A DNA stretch of 64,000 nt, taken from assembly GCF_958450345.1 (NCBI RefSeq), contig NC_088780.1, forward strand, positions 163,662,726 to 163,726,725, read 5' to 3'. Source of the DNA: Calliphora vicina. Lineage: Eukaryota > Arthropoda > Insecta > Diptera > Calliphoridae. Both the position numbers and the translations under genes were made by a program. Numbering within the stretch: the stretch's first letter is position 1; every line of letters begins with the position of its first letter. The notes under the pieces were generated by a model. It did not search any database. It had not been told where the DNA came from and was given only the letters and a program-made list of their open reading frames with translations. Positions 1 through 11,960 of this stretch are shown piece after piece.

Positions 1-2150
1 TAAATAAGAAATTTGTAAAATATAGAATAAATTCATAGAAAGAAAAATGGTTTTTTAAAGCGATAGCATGTAGATATAGAGAAAAAATGCGATATATCTA
101 AACTACATTAAATAATTAAGAGAGTATAACTAATAAACAACAAAAGAGAGTATTTAAAAAATACTAAAAGCGAAAATAAAGTTTAATTATGGTTTAAAAA
201 TATGACTGGTTTTGCGTTAACAAATTTTAAATAGAGACAGAAGAGAGAGAGAGAAATCTATAAGAAATAAACAGGAAAAGAATCTGAAACACTCACACTG
301 TAGACTGGTATACAATTAGGTGGTCTCAAACTTATTTTCAGGTTAAATGATTGAAAAATACTATAATCTAATCGAAAGTTAGATGCGTTAATAAGGCTTC
401 GGAAAATATCTTTAATATGAAAAGCGTATTAAGAATTTAGTAAAATAATGAAAAGAGAATCTCACAACGTTATCAGGTTATATTTCTTTATTCAAATTTA
501 AAACATAAAAAAGTAAAAATCGAAATTGAAAAAGTTTTTTTTTATTAACAAAAATTGTTAAATACTGTATTACAAAATGTATGAAAGTTTTTTCTATAGT
601 AAAAAGGAAAGAGAGCTAAAGCAAAATAATTTATTTTTACAGCGTCAAAACACCTATCAAAAGTTTTTCAACGAAACATAAAAATTAATCTTAGAAAAAG
701 GGACAGAAAATTACGATTTTACACCAAACGTATAAAAACTAACTCAATCTATAAAAACTCCAGAATGTTTAATACAAATATCGCTATAAAATAATAATGG
801 GAAATTAAAAACTTACTGATAATTTAAGGAATAGTAGTTAAACAAAGTGTATATAATAATATATATTCATCCACTTAAAGGGTTTGACAAAAATGCCTAA
901 ATGCTTGATTTTTTTTTAAATAATTTTTTTTAATTATACAATTTTTTTTAGGACTTCTTGAGTATTTCCATAAACTAAGCAAGTAATAATTTTTGTCTCT
1001 TTAAATGTAGAATGGTTTCTTTTGTTCATAAATGTATGCTAAAACTGCATTATTTTTTTCTGTTCATTAAATTTTATTATTATAATTTTGATTTGGTGTT
1101 GGGTATTTATTTTGTTTTGTTAAAGAAATCAATTAAAATTCAAAAGTACAAAATGGCGCCTAAGCAGCTGAGTAAATTTACAATTTAAATTAATAAAACC
1201 AAAACTAAAACTAAAAAAAAATTAAAACATTACAAAAAATGTTTGTATGTAGCATGTGAACAAGTTCTAAAAAGAGCACGTATGATAAACAACTTTTAAA
1301 ATCAAAAAAATATATATTTTATACAACAAATATTTTATTATTATTTTTATATTTACTTACTAATTTTTGTTTATGATGTCAATCAATTATATTATTTAAT
1401 GTTAAAGCGCGTTTCTATAGAAATCATTAATTAACTTTTATCAATTAATATTATAATATAAAGAAAACATCTTGTACAAGTATAAATGTCCGTTGTTATA
1501 ACACCATCATTAAAATATATTTGAAATATATGTAAATGGCCCGTTTAGTAGCCCCACTTCCACTTACAGTCATATTTCTCTATTCTAGTATTTGCTCTAT
1601 CTGTTCTAAACAAAATTATCTTTGAAATCATTAAGTTTTCTTAACACCATTTCACATTTATGATCTTCTTTACACTTTAACACCCCCCAACAAAATCTTA
1701 GCTTTTCAAATGTTTCATCGTTTTGTTTTAAACTTTAAAATCCATCATGCCAGCATTTCTAAGCGTTTCGTTATTTCTAAAAAACACCACCCCCATTTTG
1801 GTTTCAGAATTATTTATTTTATTTTTAATATATTAATGTTTAACAATCTGTGTGTTTTTTTTTATTGAGCCAAAACAATTAATAATTGCCTTTGTTTTTC
1901 AGTCCCCACTTCACAATTTTTATGTTTAATGCATTAAACTTTTAGTTTCAAGGGTGAGGTTTAGCTTCTTTAGGCTTTTAAAATAATGATAATAAAAAAC
2001 AAATATAAAAAATCGTGGTCTTTGTAAAAATTACCACAAATAAAAAACCTCACCCGCCAAATATTTTTAAAAAGAGATCGATAATTGTTTCAAACTTAAA
2101 AAAAAAACAAAGAACTCAAAATCATAAAGAGAGATTTTGATCAACATCAG
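1..2150. other. Anonymous AT-rich DNA
   Basis: No exon-like or transposon-like frame was seen. There is a short GA microsatellite near 236-255. From 2150 to 2460 the base composition becomes richer in G and C without a recognisable product; it may be the end of the adjacent mariner copy or another repeat. Confidence 0.5.
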
Positions 2151-2459
2151 CAATCAATGGAAGCAGTAGCTAGTAAAGTGAAGCTTTTAAGGATTCAATG
2201 TATAACCAGGATACATCGATGGACCTAAAGAAGACATTTTCACCCCAGAACGAGCCGGACCACAATTGTCTACTTAGCAACAGCAGTATCAACCGAATGT
2301 TTTTTGCCTTTTCTAGGCTGTCGACAACAGAATACCTACCTCTAGACTGCAGAACTACTTAACATATTGAGTCCTGAACAACAATCGCTCGAGTAATTTA
2401 AAGCAGCACTTTTCTTCATTGATATATTGAGGTAAGGTTTTTGAAAAAAGAACTGTTTA

Positions 2460-3200
2460 ATATAATTTAATATGACCTCTTCCCATCTTTCTGCCAACAT
2501 AGGGATTGCGAGCCAATAGAACTGCTCATATTTTGAAGCCAAGAACGAATCAAGCCAATTTCGGATACTCTGTTCTGAAGTGAATCCGTATACCAGAGAG
2601 AGCGTTCTGCATCGATCCGATAGTGATTGTTTGGCCAGATATCAGCAGCTCATAACAGATAGGACCCTTTTGGTTCCACCAAATACAGAACATTACCTTA
2701 CCACAGGCGCGGATCCAGGTCAACCATTTGGGGGGGGGTGGGGTGAATTAAAATTTGTTCTACATTTTTCTTTTTGTTCCTTTTTTTATATGAAAACTTT
2801 TCGGTTTTGGGGGGATCCTCTGGATCCGCGCCTGCCTTAGCACCATGGATATTTGGCTTTGGTGTCGATTCGTCTGGTTGCCCGGGTTTCAAATACGATC
2901 TCGTAAGCTTTGGGTTACCGTAATAGTTAATTTTTCATCACATGTAATGATTCGGTGAAAAAATTATTTTATTTTCAAAGTTCAAGCAGCATTTCAGGTC
3001 TCTCAGCCCTGCTTTTGGATGAATCCGGCTGCTTGCAAACGTTTTGAAATTGCTGATTGAGTAGCTCCCAATTATTTTGCAAGCTCTTGTTAAGTTTGAC
3101 AACAACTTTCATGGTGTAATGCCTCCAATTCTTGCTCTTCAAACTTTTTTTGGCTGCGCTTAGCGATCTGTGTCTACCGTGTCAAAATCACCACTTCTGA
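2460..3200 (-). pseudogene. Broken mariner transposase, interrupted by a miniature element
   Basis: Reading the minus strand gives pieces of a mariner transposase in order: GDFDTVDTDR near 3190, HPKAGLRD-like near 3020, the HRIIT/DEK-like region near 2950, RSYLKPGQPDESTPKPNIHG at about 2900-2845, then after the insertion MFCIWWNQKGPICYELL (2690-2640), SLQNRVSEIGLIRS (about 2580-2540) and AERWEEVI near 2475. Stops and frameshifts show it is dead. A 131-bp inverted-repeat element (2704-2834) sits inside the catalytic region. It is close to the mariner at 20355-21155. Confidence 0.85.
2704..2834. mobile_element. hAT-like MITE with 15-bp TIRs and 8-bp target duplication
   Basis: The ends CAGGCGCGGATCCAG and CTGGATCCGCGCCTG are perfect 15-bp inverted repeats. 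The flanks CCTTACCA (2696-2703) and CCTTAGCA (2835-2842) are an 8-bp direct repeat with one mismatch. Removing the element plus one flank restores the mariner frame HGAKVMFCIWW, so the insertion is real and younger than the mariner. An 8-bp duplication fits the hAT superfamily. There is no coding capacity; the interior has a G9 run and a T-rich stretch. Confidence 0.88.
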
Positions 3201-3214
3201 TTTTTTTTGTTCAA

Positions 3215-3300
3215 AAAAAATATTTTCAATCCTTATTTTAAAGTGTACTTTGGTGAAGGGTATGTAAGGTTAGGCACAGCCGACTATAGTTCTCTTAATC
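3215..3300. repeat. End fragment of the R3 interspersed repeat
   Basis: AGGCACAGCCGACTATAG near 3275 matches the end of the larger copy at 8060-8098 (TTCGGCACAGCCGAATATAG). Only the tail is present. Confidence 0.5.
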
Positions 3301-3408
3301 GAACGATTTTTCAACAACAACAGACCAACAACGACATCACAGGGTGGCTTCAATCACAATCGCTGAAGAAATATTAATTTATCAAAGGTAAAGGCATAGA
3401 TAAATTCT

Positions 3409-3849
3409 CATAGATCGTAAACTAGAAAAAAACTGAAAAAAATTACTCAAAATAATCACACATACGAGAGTTATTTTTGTTTAGAAATAGTTTTTTACAT
3501 TCTCACCACAAGGTGGTGGTAGTTCTACAAAAACAACAAATGGTCTTAACAAATGCCAAAAAACAGAAATTAAAAATTAAACAAATATGTATTAAAACTA
3601 AATATAGTGTAGATAATTGAATAGTGAGGGCTTTACTTATTTATGCAAAATATAAATATTTTGTTAATTAGCTTAGAATATGTAGATATTGAAGTATAAA
3701 AACAAGCTTTGACAGGTGTTAGAACCAAACAAATGAAAAAAGAGTAATCAGCTGATTGACTGACTTCACCTTGTATAAATTCGGCTTGCGCACCACTTAG
3801 GTTTTTGACAATTGAGTTAGGTCTTTGGCAGGAGAGTTTCCGATCTATG
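3409..3849. mobile_element. Inverted-repeat miniature element (family R4, long copy)
   Basis: The ends CATAGATCGTAAAC and GTTTCCGATCTATG are inverted with one mismatch in 14. The interior shares ATTACTCAAAATAATCACAC and GAGTTAGGTCTTTG with the shorter copy at 9087-9244, so both belong to one family. No coding capacity. Confidence 0.7.
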
Positions 3850-4490
3850 GGTAAAGGTTTGTAATTTTATTAAAATAAAAAAAACTTTTTAGTTCAATAT
3901 AAAAACAAGATTAATGAAGTCAACAAATTAATATAACTTTTTAACTTTTTTGTTTCGAATTAGGACGATTAATGATTTTAAGGCCGAATCACATTCCCGA
4001 TTTCGGTCGTACTCTACAAATCAGCACAAGGCAAAAATAAACATCAAACTTTGCTACTGATGAATTGAGTGTAGACAGTCCAGCTTTCAAATTATTGCTG
4101 TGAAGAATCCAGAAATGACAGCTAAAATCCAAACTATTAAATTATATGATCGAATAAAATTTATTTCTTTATTTTCCAGTATATTGTTAATGTTTTAAAG
4201 AAGGAAGAACTAAAAACAAACTCCATCTTCGCCAGCTATTTTAACAATAAATCGAGAATGGTTTCAAACTTGAAGAATTATACTCAAAGCCAAGAGTGCA
4301 GGCTGCAGAAACCATGGATGAATTCAGTATCTATAAGAGAAAATCTCCAATACTGTAAGAGTAACTAAGAACTTGGATGAATCTAGAGAAGACAACTTGA
4401 TCGTGTATAAACTACAACAGCATAATACATCATATAATGATTTAAGATATTAAACCTTTAACCATCAATGAACTAAATACGAGAGAATAC
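3850..4490. other. No gene seen
   Basis: AT-rich between two small elements. A slightly more GC-rich patch at 4020-4340 has no frame I recognise. Confidence 0.4.
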
Positions 4491-4497
4491 ACTCTAT

Positions 4498-4679
4498 GGG
4501 CACTGCTACACGTTCAATATATATTGACCGCGATCCAGTATCGCGATATTTATTGAACGTGTAGCATGCAGTATTGATGGATCGCGATCCAAATCGCAGA
4601 ATAACCTAATTTTGTGTGATCCATTACAATGGATCGCGATCCAAATATCACAATATATATTGAACGTGTAGCAGTGCCC
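4498..4679. mobile_element. 182-bp MITE with perfect 29-bp TIRs and GATCGCGATC motifs
   Basis: The first 29 and last 29 bases are perfect inverted repeats (outer ends GGGCACTGCTACACGTTC / GAACGTGTAGCAGTGCCC). The flanking direct repeat TAT lies at 4495-4497 and 4680-4682. A third, inverted copy of the inner TIR lies at about 4551-4566 (TATTGAACGTGTAGC), so the left half folds on itself. The palindrome GATCGCGATC occurs twice in full, with further GCGATC/ATCGCG half copies. A 3-bp duplication suggests a PIF/Harbinger-like element. Confidence 0.85.
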
Positions 4680-5164
4680 TATTAGCAAATTATTTAGATT
4701 TTATTGAGAAAATTAATTGCTTTACAGTTCACACTATTCACAAATGCCATGCATTTATTATTGTATAAATTAGTATTAAATTAATTACCAAATCGAATAA
4801 TGTAATTTATAGTACAAATGGATGACAAGCCACAGTATCAAAATATTAAATAAAATCACTTTAAATAATAGTTGTAAAATATAAAATGTTTGTGTAATTA
4901 TTGTCCAAAATTTTAGGTCTAGGGCAGAAATTTATGGGAAATTTAAATTTCAAACTAATAGTGCAATACTATGTTCGAAAATTCGAATTTAAGTTAAGAA
5001 CAATATTAAAATAAACAGCAAATCGATCTGAAGGTCCAACTGACATTGTTTTAGTTTTAGCAGTATAATAGTTAGACTGTCAGATATGCACCTAAGACTG
5101 AAATTAATATTACTCTCCAGAACATCTTTGAATCGACAAACATCTTTGAACTGTCAAATAAAAA

Positions 5165-5600
5165 TTACTTACTCATTGAAGAATTTACTCTAAAATGTAG
5201 GTCATTCATTGTACAATATAAACAAGCTCGGGCCAAGAACTGATCCCTGAGGAACAGCAGAACTTAAAGAAAATATTTCAGCTAACACTTATTTTTGAAA
5301 CAAACTGCCTTCTATCCTTCTCGATTTAGAAAATGCAAATTGTTCTCTGAACGTATTAATCATTAAACAATGATTCAGACAACCAAAAGCTTCTTCAAAT
5401 TTTGACAGGAGTCAGCCTGTTGACAGTTAAAATATTTATTAAAGAAACAGGCAAATTATTAAATTCATTAGAATCAGCAAAACGTATCCGTTGCGTTGTC
5501 AGCTCAAGACGACATCTTGTTACAGACAGATTTTGTCCTTGTCTTGTATTTCAAAAAATTCAAAAAGTCGTTTCAAGCTTTCGGAACAATGACTCTCACC
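5165..5600 (-). pseudogene. Non-LTR retrotransposon reverse-transcriptase relic
   Basis: The minus strand at about 5275-5225 reads SAVPQGSVLGPSLFIL, the conserved GVPQGSVLGP-type block of non-LTR reverse transcriptases. Upstream on the same strand (to about 5600) are degraded frames compatible with the preceding palm region. Stops and frameshifts throughout; no intact ORF. Clade not determined. Confidence 0.65.
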
Positions 5601-5684
5601 ATTAAATGATTGAAAATTAGCCTTAGTAGCGGTTATTTTGCCAGCTATTTATGCTGATTTTGGCACTCAAGAGATATATTATTT

Positions 5685-6174
5685 TTTTTTGAAAATATTA
5701 GTCTAATGCTAGGTATACACGATACGATAAGTCGTACGATAAATCGTATAAGTACGAAATTAGTAACGTGTAGTATGTTGTCGTACTAACGAAGTATGAA
5801 AATCAAACATTTTTGATTTTTGTGATATTTTTAATTTTTTTCAAAGGCAATAGTACGATTTGTAGTAACGTATATCACAAAACCGTACTTCAACTCATAC
5901 TACGATTAGTACGAAAATTAGTATCGTGTATACCCAGCATAAAACCCACCTTAAAGTATACCGATCGACTTAGGAACACTTTCTGAGTCATGCAAACCTT
6001 GTACTCAATGTACAGGTCGCAATTTTGAAGATATTTCGTTTAAATTTGGCACATGCATTTTTTCGACCCTATTGAAACTGCTGAATCTCATAATTACTCA
6101 TACCTCCCATATAAGGCCCATTTCCGAATATCACTCACAAAAAGAAATGAATTACCATACTTTCTTACTTGTTC
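5685..6174 (-). repeat. R1 interspersed repeat, truncated copy, reverse orientation
   Basis: Outside the MITE, ACCCACCTTAAAGTATACCG, GTACAGGTCGCAATTTTGAA and the end ACCATACTTTCTTACTTGTT match the copy at 31648-32426 in the same orientation. The middle is deleted. Confidence 0.75.
5707..5939. mobile_element. 233-bp MITE inserted in an R1 repeat, TAA target duplication
   Basis: The ends TGCTAGGTATACACGATAC and GTATCGTGTATACCCAGCA are inverted repeats with one mismatch. TAA lies on both sides (5704-5706, 5940-5942). The flanks match an unbroken R1 repeat elsewhere (ATATTAGTCTAACACCCACC at about 31707), so the empty site is known from this window. Internal TCGTACGA/CGTACTA motifs continue the inverted symmetry. 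PIF/Harbinger-like by its 3-bp duplication. Confidence 0.8.
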
Positions 6175-6469
6175 TTTTTAAGTCTAAACAAAATTCTCAT
6201 TCATAATTTCATAAGTTCATCTTAAGATCACTTAAATTTTGCCGATTTAATCAATATAAAAGGTAGTATTTACCCCCTCCAATTTTAAAAGAACAGATCC
6301 TTTGCTCTAGTGCCGGTACTTATGTTTGGCAAACCAATCACGATCTCAGTTCTGTGTCCGCTCCCTTCCCTCTATGCCATTTAAATAAACGAAATTGAAA
6401 TTGTGGTACATTCCGAAGTACAATGAGTTTTATCCCTCTATTTTTATAAACTTCAACTTCGTGAATTTT
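6175..6469. other. Unassigned, between the R1 and R3 repeats
   Basis: No recognisable frame. It may be part of a degraded repeat. Confidence 0.3.
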
Positions 6470-8098
6470 CCGACCCTATATGGTATATATATTCTGGATC
6501 CTTATAGATAGCGGAGTCGATTAAGCCATGTCCGTTTGTCTGTCTGTTGAAATCAACTTTTCGAAGCCCCCAATTAACTTACATACACGATTCATACCTC
6601 AATATCTCCGCAATGCTTCGGCTCGGTTGCTATTTAAAATCGGTCCAGGAAAAAACCAGGACAACCTCGATTTTTGACCTATATCTGGATTACTAAGTCA
6701 TTAATATAGACAATATGGATATCCAATGATAGATATTTCAAAGACCTTTACAACGACGTGTATAAGACCATACTACGTTGTAATCGTAAAAAATGGTTGT
6801 TAACCCGATTTTTTTTTTTTACCAAAAGTTTTTTTTCGCTAAATCTTAAAAAAAAAATTTATAATTTAAAAAAAAAACAATTTGAAAAAATTAAAAGAAC
6901 AACTTTGGAAAAAAATTTAGATTCCATATGTATAAAAATCTTTCAAATCGGATTGCAAACAAAAATTTGGCATCATTTTTAATTTTTGATATACCCGAGG
7001 TGCCACACTTTGGGGCATTGTGGCTCGGCCCTCTTGGTTTTATAAGCCCAAACTCAAAACTTTAACTTACCAACACCTACTCTATAGCCATGCGAAATTT
7101 TATTAAAATCGGGCTAGTCGTTTAGAAGTTACATATTTATTTCCACTTCTTTCATCAAATCCCCCACTGTGCGACGAACAGTGGCGCCATTTGAGTTAAT
7201 GAGATAATCAAAAAATTTAAAAGGAATATGATAGAATAGTTGATTAGCCTATGAAATGAGCCTACTTACGAGTTATCAAAGTTGAAATTTGTGAAAAAAT
7301 CAATTTTATGGGAAGTAAAATAAAGTATTTTTTTAAATTTTTGATTTTTTATGTTTGTTTTTAAAGGCTTTTATGATTTAAAATTATTCCAGAAAGGATT
7401 AAAAAAAATTTTTTTCGAAAAAAATTTTTTTTGGTTGGTTTTTCATGGTTAATGTCATTTTTCAAAATGTTACCTCTAGCAAAAAATAGGACAAGGACGA
7501 GCAGCTAGAAATTTTTGCATTAGGTTGAGAAATAGTGAAAAAATGGATAGTTGGTAAATATTGATTTACCTGGACAAATACAAAGCAAACAGTACAATAT
7601 TTTTTATTCGTTTCTTAATAAATAGATCTATCAATAGAATCAAAAATAATGTCGATCCGTTATATAGTTTTCGATATACTGTATCTGAAACCGGACCAAA
7701 TTTTTGAAAACTGAAAATCAGTCAACTTTGAAGGGCTATATCTTCTGATTGTAATAAGAGTAGCATTTTTGAAATCGTTGGACAATTTACTGTAAAATAG
7801 GTTTATTCAATATTTTTTCGGGGCACATGAAATTTTTGATTTTTGCAACCTCACTTGTTCTACGACAATTTTTTTTTGTCACCAAAAGTTTTTTAATTTT
7901 AATATTAAAAAAAAAAAAAAATTAAATTTAAATTTAAAAAAACAATTCGAATAAAGTTTTTTCCAAAAATTTTAAAAAAAAACTTTGGAAAAAAATAAAT
8001 TATATTTACCTAAAAATATTTAAAAATTTTATTTTGAAGTATAATTAGGTGAATGATATACATATAAGATTCGGCACAGCCGAATATAGCTCTCTTGT
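6470..8098 (+). repeat. R3 interspersed repeat, about 1.6 kb
   Basis: Begins near TATGGTATATATATTCTGGA with the satellite-like GTCTGTCTGT stretch. It has a TACCCGAGGTGCCACACTTT block near 6992 and ends with the hairpin TTCGGCACAGCCGAA at 8071-8085 followed by TAGCTCTCTTGTTT. Parts recur reversed at 10870-11960, and the tail recurs at 3270. No transposase or reverse-transcriptase frame was seen, so its class is unknown. Confidence 0.6.
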
Positions 8099-8099
8099 T

Positions 8100-9085
8100 T
8101 TTCCTATATACAATAACTTTCTGTAGGTAACATTTCAATTATTCCTAATTCCAATTCTAATATCGGCGAAGTATTTACGAATATGATTGTATAAAAAAAC
8201 AAAATATGATTTAGTTTATAGTTTTTTTTTTTCATCAATTTATATTTATGATTCTTTTTCTGCATTTTATTACATTTGCAATATAATAAAAACAAATATT
8301 TATGTATAAATAATTAAAGCAATAAGATGAGATGATAATGATGTTAAAATAAAATAATTTATTATTTAAAAAAAAAACATTTAATTTAATTAAAATTTAC
8401 ATACATTTATAAGTTTTGGTTTTAGCACATAAATAATTATTTGCTGTATACATTAATTAATTAATGAATTGTAATTATAATTATGAATGAATAAATTATG
8501 AACCTCATTTCATTTAATTTTTTTTACATTTTATAGTTAAAAAAAAATAAAACCACATACAAAATATTTGTTGAAGTTTATGAAAATTCATAAATCCTGG
8601 ATATATTTCGTCCTATTTTGTTTTTATTTAATTGTAGTTTTTTTGTTTTGTTTATATTTATAAATATTTAAAAGCATTGTACATTAAATTGTTTGGTTTT
8701 TTGTATATACAAACTGAAATTAATAAAATTATACGAGTTTACATTTATAAATGGAAAAAATGTTTGTTTCATTTATTTAGAATTCAATGGATTTTTAAAG
8801 CTTTAGAAATATGTATTTCGTTGGTAGATTTTAATTCAATTATAAATTTACAATAATATGTTGCACTTGTTAGAATGTGATGTTGAGATGTTGCTTTGAA
8901 CTTACCTCGGTTATCTTTAGTTATTGCCATCAGTTCTACCAAAATAAGTCTCTATTCGAGTTTTCTATTGCTTCAACTATAATCATTGCCCTCAAACTAA
9001 CTATTAGCAGAATATTACTAATAACACTCAAAATACTGATTATTTATGAGTTACTTTTAGGGAGGGAGGGTTAGGCACATATAGA
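8100..9085. other. AT-rich, no gene seen
   Basis: Short A/T runs only. The short open frames here have no exon signals or protein-like composition. Confidence 0.4.
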
Positions 9086-9086
9086 A

Positions 9087-9244
9087 CATAGAGCGGAAAG
9101 TAGAAAAAACTCAAACAAAAATATTACTCAAAATAATCACACATACGAGTGTTGTCTTTGTTTTCACATCTTTTTTACTACTACATTCCACGTAGGTTTC
9201 TGACAACTGAGTTAGGTCTTTGACAGCAGAGTTTTCGCTCTATG
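9087..9244. mobile_element. Inverted-repeat miniature element (family R4, short copy)
   Basis: The ends CATAGAGCGGAAA and TTTTCGCTCTATG are inverted with one mismatch in 13. The interior shares ATTACTCAAAATAATCACAC and TGAGTTAGGTCTTTGACAG with the 441-bp copy at 3409-3849. This copy is about 160 bp, so it is an internally deleted version of the longer one, or the longer one carries an insertion. Confidence 0.72.
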
Positions 9245-9920
9245 TATATTTTCTCTATGGTTAGGCACTCCTATAAAGATATATAGGAATATATTGTTAA
9301 ATGAAGATGATAAATAAGACTCTCAAATGGAATTTAAAAAAAGAAATGCACACAGATCTTTTTGTAGGCCAAGCGACGATATAATTCATAATAGAGACTA
9401 GTTCGATGTCAATAGTGGTTCAATAGATGAACGATTTCTTTCCCATAAACCAGAAAATAAAATACATTATTTTACATTACACAATATTGTTTATTTATTC
9501 ATATTTACACAAGATTCAAACAAAATACCAATTTTGTTTATCATATTTTTCATCTTATAAAAGACAGGATTTTGAATGAAATCATGTTAATGAATGAATA
9601 TGAATTATGATGATGGCAATAATGAAGTTTGCGGCAGATGTTTATACAGTAGAGGGAAGCTAAATAGCATTTCTAGCACAATAAGCGCATGATATTTACA
9701 ACACTTTCAAAGTTAATGAAATTGTACAATATATTTTGATGATCTCTTGGCGTTATTCTTAAAAACTTCCCTAAAGAATCTGTATAAATTTATTAACAAC
9801 TAGAAATATTTTACAGCGATTTTAAATGTATCATTTAGAAATAAATATTAAAAGATCTTGAGGTTCATCGTCACATACGAAAACCCTAAAATCCGTATCT
9901 GGATGAACGGAAATCTAATA
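9245..9920. other. No gene seen
   Basis: Unremarkable AT-rich sequence between the R4 and R1 repeats. Confidence 0.35.
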
Positions 9921-9929
9921 GTTAAATTT

Positions 9930-10589
9930 TCTTTTAAAATATCAATAATTTTTATCGGAAGTGGCCCATATATGGGTGCTATATGATCAGTTATGGACCG
10001 ATTGCCATGAAATTAGGTCGTGTGATTTATGACTATATGGAATTTATTTATGTTGAATTTTGTGTGTATACCAACATTTTTAAGAGATTTTTGCGCGTTA
10101 AAGTGATTTTCGGAAGCGCGTCTACATGGGAGCTATGACTAATTATAGACCGATCGTAACAAAATTTGTTGACATGAATTTCGTATATATAAAACTTATT
10201 TGGACCGAAATTTGTATAGATACATATGTATATAAATTAAACATTTATGACCGATAAAGTCCAATTTCGGGAGGACAATTATATGGGGGCTAGGTGAAAT
10301 AATGGCCCGATTAAATTCGATAAAATTCAGCCAGTTTTTTCGAACTGGCTGAATTTTATTTATTAGTAATACCTTCAAAATTGCGACCAGTACTTTGCGC
10401 ACAAGGCTTCCATGGGCAGACAACCAGCCAGACGGACGGACGAACGGACATCATTTAATTGACTCAGAAAGTGATTACAAGTCGATCGGTATACTTTAAG
10501 TTGGGTGTTAGATTAATATTTTTGGGCGTTACAAACATCTGCACAAACACATTATACCCTCCCCATTATGGTGGTGTAGGGTATAAATA
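9930..10589 (+). repeat. R1 interspersed repeat, 5'-truncated, with internal hairpin
   Basis: Matches the 57595-58358 copy from CTTTTAAAATATCAATAATT onward to the end ATGGTGGTGTAGGGTATAAA. The first hairpin is missing. The segment corresponding to CAGCCAGTTTCAATAGGC is replaced by a perfect 17-bp inverted repeat at 10320-10359. Confidence 0.8.
10320..10359. repeat. Perfect 17-bp inverted repeat with a 6-base loop
   Basis: Left arm ATAAAATTCAGCCAGTT at 10320-10336, loop TTTTCG, right arm AACTGGCTGAATTTTAT at 10343-10359. The R1 copies at 31.9 and 58.0 kb have only one arm-like segment here, so it arose by a local inverted duplication in this copy. Confidence 0.9.
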
Positions 10590-10869
10590 GATTAGGGCCT
10601 AGTATTATATAGGCAGAAACCAGTCAAGCGCTGTCAGTTGTCTTATTTCTGCATTAAACACGAATTTCTCGGTTTTGCTTCACCATCATAGGTAATATTT
10701 AATTTTTTTTGCATTAAATGTAATCGCCCAATAACTAAATTTTGGATTTTTGAAATAAACGATTCAATAATGTTTATGATTGTGATAACCGTGATATATT
10801 TAATTAAGTAGCCATTCAAGTGAGCAATCATATCGAGCCATTAGCGCCAAATTATCGTAAGCGACATTT

Positions 10870-11960
10870 TCTCAATTTTTTTTTTATTGCAGAAATTAAA
10901 ATTTTATGGACCGACTGATGTTTTAGCGTTCTCAGAATATCAAAATTGTTAATAACTTCAAAAATATAGGGGGTAAGATTTTATCGTAAATTAATGTTTA
11001 CATTTTAATGTAAACGAATATTATCGTAAGCGACACACAGTGGTATAGAAAAAAAAGAGGGAAATAAATCTGTAACTTCTAAATGGTTTGATTGATTTGA
11101 ATGAAATTTCACATGCGCAAAGAAAAAGTTTTGTCGAGTTTAAGTTTTGAACGTGGAACTCTAGGACACCTCGGGTATGTTAAATTTTTAATCATATTTC
11201 TTCGTTTGAGTTCCGATTTCAAAAAAATCGTCAGTTATCTCTTATAACTTAGGAGATATTCGTATTTAAAAAATAAATTTTGTACATTTTTAGCCACCCT
11301 ACTCCAGTTTTTTTGATAACAGCGTATCCAAATATTTCCCGACTTTCTTCAGTTTTCCTTTATTGGACTAATAACACATGTATGTGTCAAAGAAGAAAAA
11401 GAATTATTTAAAAATAATGACTAAGTCGAAAGTTATATGCATTTGAATTTATAAAATTTTAAAAAGGCGATTTTTCGCAATTTTTTTGGGAAAAAAGAAT
11501 TTTTTTTCTTTTTAAGTTATCGCAAAAAATTTCTAAGAGGATGTATAAGGAATTTATACTTTCTGAAAGCCAAGTTTTCATAAAACTATTTTAAATGAGA
11601 AAAAATTTAATAATTGTTGTTACCGAGGGAACCAGGTCCATTCAAAAACACCTATTTTTTATGTAAAATTAAACTTTAGGGCAAAAATTCTCAAATCGCA
11701 TATTCGATATCAAAATATAGTAACCGATTTTAGGTGGCCCAATATGTTTCTAATTAATTTGTAAAGGGTTCCGATAAACCCTACCCTGGTATGGAAATTA
11801 TAGCCAAAAAACTAAAATTTTTTGGAATTTTTCAACATTTTTTTGGGAATTGCGTTTTTATTTTTCCATTCTGAATAGAAAAATCTACATAACTGTAAAA
11901 TTTCATTAAAAACTATTTATAAATAAAAATTTAATTTCAATTCGAAAAATTTGTATTTGT
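10870..11960 (-). repeat. R3 repeat, partial copy in reverse orientation
   Basis: GACACCTCGGGTATGTTAAA near 11166 and GTAACTTCTAAATGG near 11070 are reverse complements of blocks at about 6980-7140. There is no coding frame. Confidence 0.5.

Noticed and set aside
4506..4688. 60-codon minus-strand ORF
   Set aside because: Lies wholly in the 182-bp MITE and reads its inverted repeats.
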